Of a stretch of DNA of 64,000 nt, positions 36,476 through 45,697 are shown piece by piece. Under the pieces are notes generated by a model. That model saw nothing but the letters and a program-made list of their open reading frames with translations. It was not told the DNA's origin and did not search any database. The stretch's first letter is position 1. Each line of letters opens with the position of its first letter. Position numbers and translations under genes: made by a program. This DNA is from Caldilineaceae bacterium. Its GTDB lineage: Bacteria; Chloroflexota; Anaerolineae; Caldilineales; Caldilineaceae. The stretch spans positions 62,001 to 126,000 of the forward strand of contig JADLDO010000028.1 of NCBI GenBank assembly GCA_020846635.1, read 5' to 3'.

Positions 36476-38410
36476 TTATTCGACATTCAGATTCATGTCG
36501 ATATGTTCCCAGGTCGGGCTGGGGATAATCTCGATATTGACACGGCCCTCGGCTGCGGCATCGACCAAAGTCTGCACCTCAGCGCCACCACCGAGCGTCG
36601 CCTTCTCAAGATAGTCGACGTCACCGCTCAACAACTGGGCCACAGCCTGGTTGGTATCGGTCACAAAGACAACGATGACCGTCTGAACGCCTGTGCCACC
36701 CTCATAGTAGGGGTTGGCTTGCATGGTGATGCTCTGGCCCTTGATCCACTCGCTGATGTAGAAGGGGCCGGCGCTCAATGGCATCTCGGCAATTTCCGGC
36801 AACGTCAACCACTCTTCCGCCGGGACATCTGCCAGATTGCGACCATCGCTTAACACCTGGTGGCTGGGATAGATATGAGCCTTCGGCGAGATCGAGAAAG
36901 GCATCACATAGTAGGTGGGGTCTTGGGCACCTGGCAAATAGGTGATGGTCCACGAAAGGTCACCACTGTCGCTATATTCAATATTTTGAATCGAGTGGCA
37001 GGTGGTGAAGGTCGTTGCACCCGAATTCTCATCACAGTTAATCTTGTAGGCGAGTTCCACATCGGCAATCGAGCCGGGAGTGCCATCGCTCCAGGTGTAG
37101 GGCTTAAGCGAGTAGGTGACGGTCAACTGCGGCAGTTCCAACTCGCTGCTGCCGTCATATTCGACCGTCGCGCCATTTTGCACAATGCGGGTTCCCTCGG
37201 CCAACTCTGCCGCCTCTGCGTCCGCGGTGAAGACCATGTCGCCAGGGCTGACCGTTACCATCTCATTGGTTGCCAAGCCGGATTCAATCGTACTCAATTC
37301 GGCCTGCGACACAGGCTGGAAGTCATAGCTGTATTGGCTATTGCCAGGATTGACCGCCATTTGGGCAATCTGCGCTTGCACAGCAGCACTCTCCACCAGG
37401 GTATGCATGGAGGCAGGCTCTTGGGAGAAGCCCATCACCATTGTGTCACCACCATCCGCCAATTTCCAGCTTGCGGCGCTAGCGGTTGCATACTCAGTGG
37501 GATCAACAACCAGCCCTTCCAGGTTGATGCTCCAGGCTTCGGCCTCGGCGCGCTGGAAGAGCGGCAGAGAAACCATATCCTTGGCAAACTCTGTCTGTAC
37601 AATGTTGTAGGCGGCAATACGCTCATCACGATCCAGGGTGTTGTTGGCTAAGACAATCGCATCACTGGCAGCCTGGTTACACCAGCCCATTGAGTTCTGG
37701 CCTTCCCAGTTGTTAGCTGGGGTGGGGATCATGTTACAAGCGTACAGGCTGATGCCGGAAGGGTCAGCCTGGCCTACCCATGCATAGGCGCCCAATTCAT
37801 ATTCGCGGCGCGCTAGGCCGGTGGTGTCACCAAACCAAATGTCAGCCGGAATATGATTGCGGGTAATGTCAAAGCCACAGCCTTCGAGGGTTTGCTCGGC
37901 GACGGCGGCCCAGGTCTGGCGGAATTGGGCGTCGGTGGTGGTGAGGGTCAAGGCCAACGGATTGCCCTGGGCATTCTGGCGCACAGCCGCTCCATCGGGC
38001 AACGTCCAACCAGCCTCATCCAACAACGCTGCGCCCGCGTCAGGATCATAGGGGTAGTCCTGGTAAGGCCCGCTGTATGCCCAGTGCGTCTTGGGGAGGA
38101 AGCTATCCATACGCAGGGTAGGCTTCACCTCATCGTCTACATAGGTATAGACCGAGTCAATCAGGGCATCGCGGTCAACACAGTGGGCGATGGCCTGGCG
38201 CACGCGCACATCGCTCAAAATGGGGTGCGGGGTAGTCCAAGCATCGGCGCTGACTGCGCCAGTTTCTTCGGCGGGGGCCTCTGTCGCGCCGGCCTCAGCC
38301 GCGGGTGCTTCGGCTGCGGGGGCGGTGCTGCCCGCCGGAGCGGTACATGCGCTGATGACTAAGACCAAAATAGCCATAAGCGCAAACAAATGCAACTGTT
38401 TTGTTCGCAT
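36476..38410 (-). CDS. ABC transporter substrate-binding lipoprotein, family 5, apparently circularly permuted (unit 1)
   Basis: A 644-residue lipoprotein from ATG 38410 (AAGGAG six bases upstream); signal peptide, lipid cysteine at residue 22 (VISAC), then an Ala/Pro/Glu linker to about 55. The order of the SBP_bac_5 halves is reversed. Residues 60-318 hold what normally comes last: HPILSDVRVRQAI, LLDEAGW, NPLALTLTTTDAQ, LGAYAWVGQADPSG. Residues 319-644 hold what normally comes first: DTMVMGFSQEPASMH, YTWSDGTPGSIADVELAY, SAGPFYISEW, AVAQLLSGDVDYLE, ending WEHIDMNLN, where a normal protein would continue into HPILSDV. The three other binding proteins here have the normal order. There is no frameshift or internal stop. 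Cysteines near 177, 225, 244, 459 and 471 could form disulphides. It should still bind a ligand if the two lobes fold together. Confidence 0.9.
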   Translation of the reverse strand: MRTKQLHLFALMAILVLVISACTAPAGSTAPAAEAPAAEAGATEAPAEETGAVSADAWTTPHPILSDVRVRQAIAHCVDRDALIDSVYTYVDDEVKPTLRMDSFLPKTHWAYSGPYQDYPYDPDAGAALLDEAGWTLPDGAAVRQNAQGNPLALTLTTTDAQFRQTWAAVAEQTLEGCGFDITRNHIPADIWFGDTTGLARREYELGAYAWVGQADPSGISLYACNMIPTPANNWEGQNSMGWCNQAASDAIVLANNTLDRDERIAAYNIVQTEFAKDMVSLPLFQRAEAEAWSINLEGLVVDPTEYATASAASWKLADGGDTMVMGFSQEPASMHTLVESAAVQAQIAQMAVNPGNSQYSYDFQPVSQAELSTIESGLATNEMVTVSPGDMVFTADAEAAELAEGTRIVQNGATVEYDGSSELELPQLTVTYSLKPYTWSDGTPGSIADVELAYKINCDENSGATTFTTCHSIQNIEYSDSGDLSWTITYLPGAQDPTYYVMPFSISPKAHIYPSHQVLSDGRNLADVPAEEWLTLPEIAEMPLSAGPFYISEWIKGQSITMQANPYYEGGTGVQTVIVVFVTDTNQAVAQLLSGDVDYLEKATLGGGAEVQTLVDAAAEGRVNIEIIPSPTWEHIDMNLNVE

Positions 38411-38416
38411 ACGGGA

Positions 38417-38422
38417 CTCCTT
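38417..38422 (-). promoter_or_regulatory. Shine-Dalgarno site fixing the start at 38410
   Basis: AAGGAG on the minus strand stands six bases before ATG 38410. It decides this start over the in-frame ATG at 38431 and the longer open frame. Confidence 0.8.
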
Positions 38423-38704
38423 CTCTTTCATGACAAACGGTGGTTGCAACCTTGAATCAATCCAAAAATATGAAGAACGCGGCGCTGCCACCGCCCATGC
38501 CGTTTCAGCGCCGCAAAACCTATCGCCTAGATGATGACTAGTTTTTTCTTCCAAGCAATATGATGCATATTACATTTGTCTTATATTGCTGTCTTGCATT
38601 GCTATCTTGGTATTGCTGTTCTACAGTGCTGACGCAACATTCCACGCTTAGCGTCTATGGAATCCCGCACGCGAGAGCGAAGGCTCCCGCCATAGAGAGT
38701 TCCA

Positions 38705-39754
38705 TCATTCGTACAAGAAACAGGCCGTATAGTGAGCGGGCTTGTATTCCTTGAAGGGCGGTTCTTGCTCCCGGCAAATGTCCATGACGCGCGGGCAGCG
38801 GGTGGAAAAGTTGCAGCCTTTGGGCGGGTTCGCCGGGCTAGGCACATCGCCTTCCAGAATAATGCGCTTGCGCTGCGTTTCGATCTTCGGATCGGGAATG
38901 GGAACCGCAGACAAAAGCGCCTGCGTATACGGGTGCATTGGGTTCTCGTAGAGTTCGTCACGATCCGCCAACTCTACGATCTTGCCCAAGTACATCACCG
39001 CGATGCGATCCGAGATATGGCGCACCACCGACAGGTCATGCGCAATAAAGAGATAGGTCAAACCTAGCTCATCTTGCAGGTCTTCCAAGAGATTGATAAT
39101 CTGCGCCTGGATCGACACATCCAACGCCGAGATCGGCTCGTCACAGACAATAAAGGCCGGATTCACTGCCAGCGCGCGCGCAACGCCGATGCGTTGGCGC
39201 TGACCACCCGAAAACTCATGCGGATAGCGGTTGACGAAGTAGGGGTTTAAGCCCACTGTCTTGAGCAGTTCTTGTACTCGCTCCTGGCGATCCTTTTTGC
39301 TGCTGCCGATGTTATGGACTTCCAGCGGCTCGCCAATGATGCTGCCCACAGTCATACGCGGGTTGAGCGATGCATAGGGGTCTTGGAAGATCATCTGCAT
39401 ACGACGACGCATCTTGCGCAGATCTTCGCCCTTGCTCTTGGTAATATCTGTGCCCTCGAAAAAGACCTCGCCATTGGTAGGGCGATAGAGTTGGAGGATA
39501 GCGCGTCCCGTCGTTGACTTGCCGCAACCAGACTCACCCACCAATCCGAGGGTTTCCCCCTTGAACATGGTGAAGTTGAGACCGTCCACCGCTTTAATGG
39601 CTCCCACTTGACGCTGGAAGATGATGCCGCGTGTGATCGGGAAGTACATCTTCAGGTCGCGTACATCCAACAAGGGCTGCCCGCTTCCGTTCTTGCTCGT
39701 ATTCACCTCACCCGTACTGACGGCAGAGGTGCTGCTCCCATTTGTGGGCGTCAT
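38705..39754 (-). CDS. Oligopeptide ABC transporter ATP-binding protein, DppF/OppF type (unit 1)
   Basis: A 349-residue ATPase with Walker [17 protein letters not shown]-loop [12 protein letters not shown], signature [15 protein letters not shown] and Walker B FIVCDEP. The C-terminal extension carries [15 protein letters not shown] 25-residue Ser/Thr/Asn-rich N-terminal tail precedes the ATPase fold. The start overlaps the stop of the DppD-type gene by four bases. The 294-base gap after it, before the permuted binding protein, shows no gene. Confidence 0.94.
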   Translation of the reverse strand: MTPTNGSSTSAVSTGEVNTSKNGSGQPLLDVRDLKMYFPITRGIIFQRQVGAIKAVDGLNFTMFKGETLGLVGESGCGKSTTGRAILQLYRPTNGEVFFEGTDITKSKGEDLRKMRRRMQMIFQDPYASLNPRMTVGSIIGEPLEVHNIGSSKKDRQERVQELLKTVGLNPYFVNRYPHEFSGGQRQRIGVARALAVNPAFIVCDEPISALDVSIQAQIINLLEDLQDELGLTYLFIAHDLSVVRHISDRIAVMYLGKIVELADRDELYENPMHPYTQALLSAVPIPDPKIETQRKRIILEGDVPSPANPPKGCNFSTRCPRVMDICREQEPPFKEYKPAHYTACFLYE

Positions 39755-40764
39755 TGCGCCACCTCCTGCCCTTCATTCACAATCACATCTACATTTGAAA
39801 TATCCACCCAGCACGCCGCTCTGTGGTTGGGGCCTACCGTCTCAAGCGGCGGGTTCTCCTGCCAGCACTTTTCGACCGAAAAGGCACAGCGAGGCGCAAA
39901 GGGACATTGGTTGGGCAACTCCAGCAGATCGGGCGGAAGACCTTCGATGGGAATGAGGCGCTTTTGGCGACCCAAGTCCAGCCGCGGGATCGAACGCAGC
40001 AGCCCCAGGGTATAGGGGTGACGCGGATTGGCGTAGATGTCTTCGACAGGTGATTCTTCGATAATAAAGCCCGAATACATCACGATCACGCGCTGGGCCA
40101 TGCCTGCGACAACGCCCAAATCATGCGTAATCCAGATAATCGACATCCCTAATTCGTCTTTAAGCCGCGTAACCAAGTCGATAATCTGTGCCTGGATGGT
40201 CACATCCAGGGCAGTAGTCGGCTCATCGGCAATCAGCAATTGCGGGTTACAACTCAGCCCCATTGCAATCATCACACGCTGGCGCATACCACCCGAAAAT
40301 TGGTGGGGATAGTCATCGAGGCGCGCATCAGCCCCCGGAATACCCACCATCTCCAGCAGTTGCACCGCACGCTTGCGGCTCTGTTCTCGGTTCATGTTGA
40401 GGTGAAGTTCCAATGCTTCCGTAATCTGGCGACCAATGGTCAGCACTGGATTGAGAGAGGTCATGGGGTCCTGAAAGATCATGGCAATCCGGTTGCCCCG
40501 GATCCCCCGCAACTCATCTTCCGAGAGTTTGAGTAGGTCTTGTCCGTCGAACCAGACCTCTCCATCAACGATTTTGCCCGGTGGCTGCGGGATCAACCGG
40601 ATGAGCGACATCACCCCAACGCTTTTGCCGCTACCGGATTCGCCGACGATGGCGACGGTTTCGCCTTTGTCAACTGAGTAGGAGATGCCATTAACAGCAT
40701 GCACCACGCCATCTTGTGTGAAGAACTGAGTCTTGAGGTTCTTCACTTCCAGCAATTTTGCCAT
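39751..40764 (-). CDS. Oligopeptide ABC transporter ATP-binding protein, DppD/OppD type (unit 1)
   Basis: About 337 residues from ATG 40764 ([10 protein letters not shown]), which has GGAGGAG upstream; the longer frame to 40869 adds residues with no family resemblance. Walker A is GESGSGKS, Q-loop [12 protein letters not shown], signature [15 protein letters not shown] and Walker [14 protein letters not shown]. The C-terminal extension has [14 protein letters not shown]. It is the first gene of the 16-kb minus-strand run, so the main promoter should lie just upstream. Confidence 0.94.
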   Translation of the reverse strand: MAKLLEVKNLKTQFFTQDGVVHAVNGISYSVDKGETVAIVGESGSGKSVGVMSLIRLIPQPPGKIVDGEVWFDGQDLLKLSEDELRGIRGNRIAMIFQDPMTSLNPVLTIGRQITEALELHLNMNREQSRKRAVQLLEMVGIPGADARLDDYPHQFSGGMRQRVMIAMGLSCNPQLLIADEPTTALDVTIQAQIIDLVTRLKDELGMSIIWITHDLGVVAGMAQRVIVMYSGFIIEESPVEDIYANPRHPYTLGLLRSIPRLDLGRQKRLIPIEGLPPDLLELPNQCPFAPRCAFSVEKCWQENPPLETVGPNHRAACWVDISNVDVIVNEGQEVAQ

Positions 40765-41210
40765 GAAGCTATGCTCCTCCGCATAAAATGAATTCCATCC
40801 ATTCAGCAATACCGAAAGGATTTTGGGGCCAATCAATTTGCCTGGCGCACCCCATTGTAGGCCAGCCACATTTTTAATTTAACTGTTTGATATTCGGTTT
40901 GTAGACATCGATCTCTGTGTACCGATCTCGGCTTAGCAGCGGAAGGCGCAGCATTGTCTCAACATCTACGCACAGGTGTCATTCGAGGAGTGCCAACCAG
41001 CAGGCACCGGAGTGTCAATCATACCAAACAATGTTGAAAGCGTACGCTTATGGCTAAACACTGGAGTTTCCAGTCGTTTCCCTGTGGCTTGCGGGGTAAA
41101 AGCCTTCACTTCATCCATCTTGCTGGTACATCTTACTCATACACGCCTGAAGGGTAACAAAGTTTAATTCGCTTGTCAAAACGTCTTTTTGCGAAAGGCC
41201 CATCCGATAG
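40765..41210. other. Intergenic region upstream of the transporter run
   Basis: No gene, terminator-like hairpin or repeat is convincing here. It should contain the promoter for the minus-strand transporter genes and the end of the toxin-antitoxin transcript. Confidence 0.4.
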
Positions 41211-41609
41211 TCACCCGGCAAGCGCCTCTAGCACTGCTTGAGGATTCTTGGCAATCACGCGCAGGTAGTTCCTGGCCGCGCTGTCCGGCACACTCACACC
41301 CTGCTCCCAATCGCGCAAGGTTCCCAATGGCACCTGGAACTGCTCGGCAAACTGCTCTTGCGTCATCTGGAGCTTCTGACGGATCTCCTTAGGGTTGGGG
41401 AGATCAGGCAGTCGCGCCAATTCCTCCTCTATCCACGGCGGATTGTCGGGGTCAGACAAGGCTGCCGCCGTAATTTCCTCCTCAGTCAACGCCTCAAGTG
41501 CCGCCCAATCGGTCTTGCCTTGAAGAGGCTGTGTACTACCATCAGGCATGACCTTAACGATCATACCATCCGGTAGACGCCTTGTGGTTATCGTATAATC
41601 GTCGCTCAT
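41211..41609 (-). CDS. Antitoxin-like protein: BrnA-like N-terminus fused to an XRE-type helix-turn-helix
   Basis: A 132-residue protein encoded directly after, and overlapping by 56 bases, the BrnT-type toxin gene. The middle part (TDWAALEALTEEEITAAALSDPD, residues 33-55) looks like the BrnA/DUF4415 N-terminal region. The C-terminal part (about residues 72-130) is an XRE/HigA-type helix-turn-helix: RQKLQMTQEQFAEQFQVPLGTLRDWEQG. BrnA normally binds DNA through a ribbon-helix-helix fold, so this is an unusual combination. It would neutralise the toxin and repress the operon. GGAGAG lies nine bases before the ATG; a shorter start at ATG 41567 would avoid most of the overlap. Confidence 0.8.
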   Translation of the reverse strand: MSDDYTITTRRLPDGMIVKVMPDGSTQPLQGKTDWAALEALTEEEITAAALSDPDNPPWIEEELARLPDLPNPKEIRQKLQMTQEQFAEQFQVPLGTLRDWEQGVSVPDSAARNYLRVIAKNPQAVLEALAG

Positions 41610-41859
41610 CTTTTCTCACTCTCCGAGCCGAAATCAAACGTCGCCTGCTTCCACGATGGGTATACACCACAGCCGCCATTACATCATCGGCCATCATGCC
41701 GATAATCAGATAGCACACTTCACCATACACCGGCTTTGTCACATCTTTTACGACACTGTAGGAGTCGTAAAACAGAGCGATAGCGTCCTCAAAGTCGATC
41801 CGGTGCTTTGCTAGGTTGGACGCCGCCTTTGCCGGGTCCCACTCGAACTCCATCTCCAT
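41554..41859 (-). CDS. brnT: BrnT family toxin (RelE-like ribonuclease)
   Basis: A 101-residue basic protein with the BrnT pattern: FEWDPAKAASNLAKHRIDFEDAIALF at the N-terminus, a central YLIIGMM strand, VVYTHRG and the conserved ISARRVRKDERRLYD near the C-terminus. BrnT is a small ribonuclease toxin that stops growth by cleaving RNA and is held by its antitoxin. The HTH antitoxin gene follows with overlap, the typical toxin-first BrnTA order. The gene lies 47 bases from the start of argH's terminal region on the same strand. Confidence 0.88.
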   Translation of the reverse strand: MEMEFEWDPAKAASNLAKHRIDFEDAIALFYDSYSVVKDVTKPVYGEVCYLIIGMMADDVMAAVVYTHRGSRRRLISARRVRKDERRLYDNHKASTGWYDR

Positions 41860-41906
41860 GTTCGCGCCTTGATTCTACTGGATACCCGTAGGGGTGTCAA
41901 TGGTGG

Positions 41907-43286
<1,380 letters not shown>

Positions 43287-43346
43287 GGGTTTTCCTTTTG
43301 CTAAGGTGAATTTGCTCGGGTGAATTTGCTAAGGTGAATAGGTGAT

Positions 43347-44351
43347 TCAAGCTTCTGCGAGGGGTGGGCTGCTTGGAGAATTCGGGGGATTATAACAGGC
43401 CAGGGGCAGGTAAAAGGCCACTTTCTGATAGCGTGCCTTCACCCACAGCAGCGTCAGCAGGCAGCCAAGCAAGATCGCGGCGATGCCCAACAGCCCCGCT
43501 TCCGGGCCAAATGCGCCCCCTGTCCAAAGCGGCGGCCCTCCCTGCTGAATCTCGATCACCGTTGCGCCGCCAAAGATATTACCGCTCACGGGAAAGCCAT
43601 AGATGTTCCCCTGGAAAAAATTCCAGGCAAAGTGGAGGCCAATGGGCAGCCCTAAGCGCCCGGTCAGTACATAGCCCAGGCCAAAAAAGACCCCTGTCAG
43701 CATCAGATAGAGGGTACTCAACCAGGTGGCATTGGGGTTAAAGACATGGAGAAGGCCAAAGAGCGAGGAGGAGATTGCCCAGCTTGCGACCACCGCGACC
43801 ACCGGGCGAACGTTCGGCAAATTCAGCCCCTCGGCCAAATTACGCAGTTGATAGCCGCGCGCCAGAAGTTCCTCAATAATGCTGATGACCAGCGAGACAA
43901 CCACCGGGCCAATCAAGGCCACGACGAAGGGCGTAGCATTAAGATCCACCACAAAGATATCGCGTATCTCGACCCAGCCCGCAGAATACTCGACCACAAA
44001 GACAAAAGTCATCAACAGCGCGCCCAGAAAGAGGCCGAAAAGCAGATCAACCCACCAAGAGCGATCAAACTGCAAACCGATCTCGCTCCAGGGACGGTGG
44101 TCAATAAAACGCACCACCAGCCAGGTACTCAGCAAGACCGCAACCAGCCGCAGCCCAAAGAGCGTCAGCCGGTCGCTCAACGGGGCTAGCTCTGGCAGCG
44201 CGCGCGCCAAAGCTAGGCTGATAGGCTCGCCGATAGCCGCGTTTAGGAGTGGCGGGGCATAAAGATAACAGATCAGATGAATGAAAACCCGCCAACCGGC
44301 GCGTAGCCTACGTTCGACTCGATTCCAAAACAGCCACAAGAGCGGGTGCAT
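43347..44351 (-). CDS. CPBP family intramembrane metalloprotease (Abi/CAAX-like)
   Basis: A 334-residue integral membrane protein. The C-terminal half carries the CPBP motifs: EELLARGYQLRNL (EExxxR) near residue 170, FGLLHVFNP (second motif with His) near 215, and GLHFAWNFFQG (H-x-x-x-N) near 250. These residues bind zinc in prenyl-CAAX endopeptidase relatives and bacteriocin-immunity proteins. The N-terminal half has several hydrophobic helices. The substrate is unknown. It precedes argH on the same strand and may be co-transcribed with it. Confidence 0.9.
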   Translation of the reverse strand: MHPLLWLFWNRVERRLRAGWRVFIHLICYLYAPPLLNAAIGEPISLALARALPELAPLSDRLTLFGLRLVAVLLSTWLVVRFIDHRPWSEIGLQFDRSWWVDLLFGLFLGALLMTFVFVVEYSAGWVEIRDIFVVDLNATPFVVALIGPVVVSLVISIIEELLARGYQLRNLAEGLNLPNVRPVVAVVASWAISSSLFGLLHVFNPNATWLSTLYLMLTGVFFGLGYVLTGRLGLPIGLHFAWNFFQGNIYGFPVSGNIFGGATVIEIQQGGPPLWTGGAFGPEAGLLGIAAILLGCLLTLLWVKARYQKVAFYLPLACYNPPNSPSSPPLAEA

Positions 44352-44601
44352 GCTTGCCCGTCAACGGCGATGGATAAGATCAGCAATTAGGACACAGAAA
44401 ATCTCTCACCACCCAGCAATCAACGCCATCGGAGCCGCCGTGGTCCCCTTTCGGCTAGCATCGTCAGTGGCACAGCGTTTACCGACAGCGCCTATTGTAC
44501 CCGCAATCGTTCTGACAGGAAAGTGACACGCAGACCGCGCCGCCCGCCATACCCCTTCCCCGAAGCCCATTGGGCGCGAAAAGGTTACTTTTCAAGCAGA
44601 A

Positions 44602-45447
44602 TTACCTGCCCAGCGCAACCGGCGCAGCGGCAACACCCCGCGCCCCGGCATCTTCGTCGTCACCGCGGCGCGGGAACTGCCGCCCGCTGCGTCCGTCGAT
44701 GGAAAGCAAATTCAGGAGCGCGCGCGTAAAGCCTGCGGGATCTGCCGGAAGGAAGTAGACCGTTGGCACGCCGCCCTCTGCATCAAGCGTCCACAGACGC
44801 CCTGCATAGCACTGCCATGCCTGTGCAAAGTCCCCTGTCTCCAGCCACGTCCATAAAGGCATCTGGCGGAATTCTTCCAACGCGATGCTGGGCTGGCGCG
44901 CATCCAGCCACCAGGACCAGACCAGCAGGGGAAAAATTGCAGGCGCGACACAAAGACGGCTGTCCCCAACATAGCCCCCTTGCCGCGGATTATCCGCCAA
45001 GACGCCCCAATGCTGAAGCGTACGCAAGAGCGATTCGATGGCGCCGGGAGCGGCGTTCACGTTGCTCAAGAGCGCGCGTCGAATCGACATCCCCGGCGAG
45101 AAGTGTCCGTCTAGTGCCTCGATTGTCTGCCGCGCCAAAGGTTCACGCAGCGCCAAATAGGCAAGATAGGCAGGCGCCAGATCATTGGCCCGAAAGTGGT
45201 TGCTATAACTGGCCCAGACATTTTGCGCCAATGTAGAGGCCGAACGGCTGGGCGCAAAATGATTCGCCATCCACGCCACGCAGCAGCGGCGCAGGCTTTC
45301 ATCACGCATCTCCGCCACGCTATAATCTGTCACCTGGTCAATGTAGAGGTCATAGGGCTGCTTGCGCCGCCACAGCAGCAAAAGGTCATGCACCCAGCGG
45401 GGCTTTAACACATAGGGCCACGCATAGGCTTTGTCCATTTCGTCCAT
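44602..45447 (-). CDS. Protein of unknown function
   Basis: About 281 residues from ATG 45447 (MDEMDKAYAWPYVLKP), or 306 from the longer start at 45522. I do not recognise a family. It is soluble and rich in Leu, Trp and Arg, with helical stretches such as LAYLALREPLARQTIEAL and IESLLRTLQHWGVLADN; the latter suggests a winged-helix-like fold. One similarity of pattern is to BrxA/DUF1819 proteins of BREX systems, but no other BREX gene is present and the resemblance is weak. The last 30 residues are Gly/Ala/Arg-rich. It is flanked by two 250-base gaps and transcribed away from the lipoprotein gene at 45698. Confidence 0.65.
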   Translation of the reverse strand: MDEMDKAYAWPYVLKPRWVHDLLLLWRRKQPYDLYIDQVTDYSVAEMRDESLRRCCVAWMANHFAPSRSASTLAQNVWASYSNHFRANDLAPAYLAYLALREPLARQTIEALDGHFSPGMSIRRALLSNVNAAPGAIESLLRTLQHWGVLADNPRQGGYVGDSRLCVAPAIFPLLVWSWWLDARQPSIALEEFRQMPLWTWLETGDFAQAWQCYAGRLWTLDAEGGVPTVYFLPADPAGFTRALLNLLSIDGRSGRQFPRRGDDEDAGARGVAAAPVALGR

Positions 45448-45697
45448 CAGTTCTTTATCACCTTGTTTCCGCGTTGAGAGGGCTGCGCCACGTTGTGCGC
45501 TTACTGAGCTATGACGCCCCATTGCTGAATCGCGATACGCACGAATGATCTACACACCAGGAGACTCTTCGCTACGTTGGGCTTGGGAGCCCCCTGGGCA
45601 CCACTACGTGAGCAGAGTGACAATGATCGTTGTCAATTTGCGCGCTATGCCCACCTGTGCCACACTCCACAGCAAGCCAACTAGCTGAGGTCAATGA

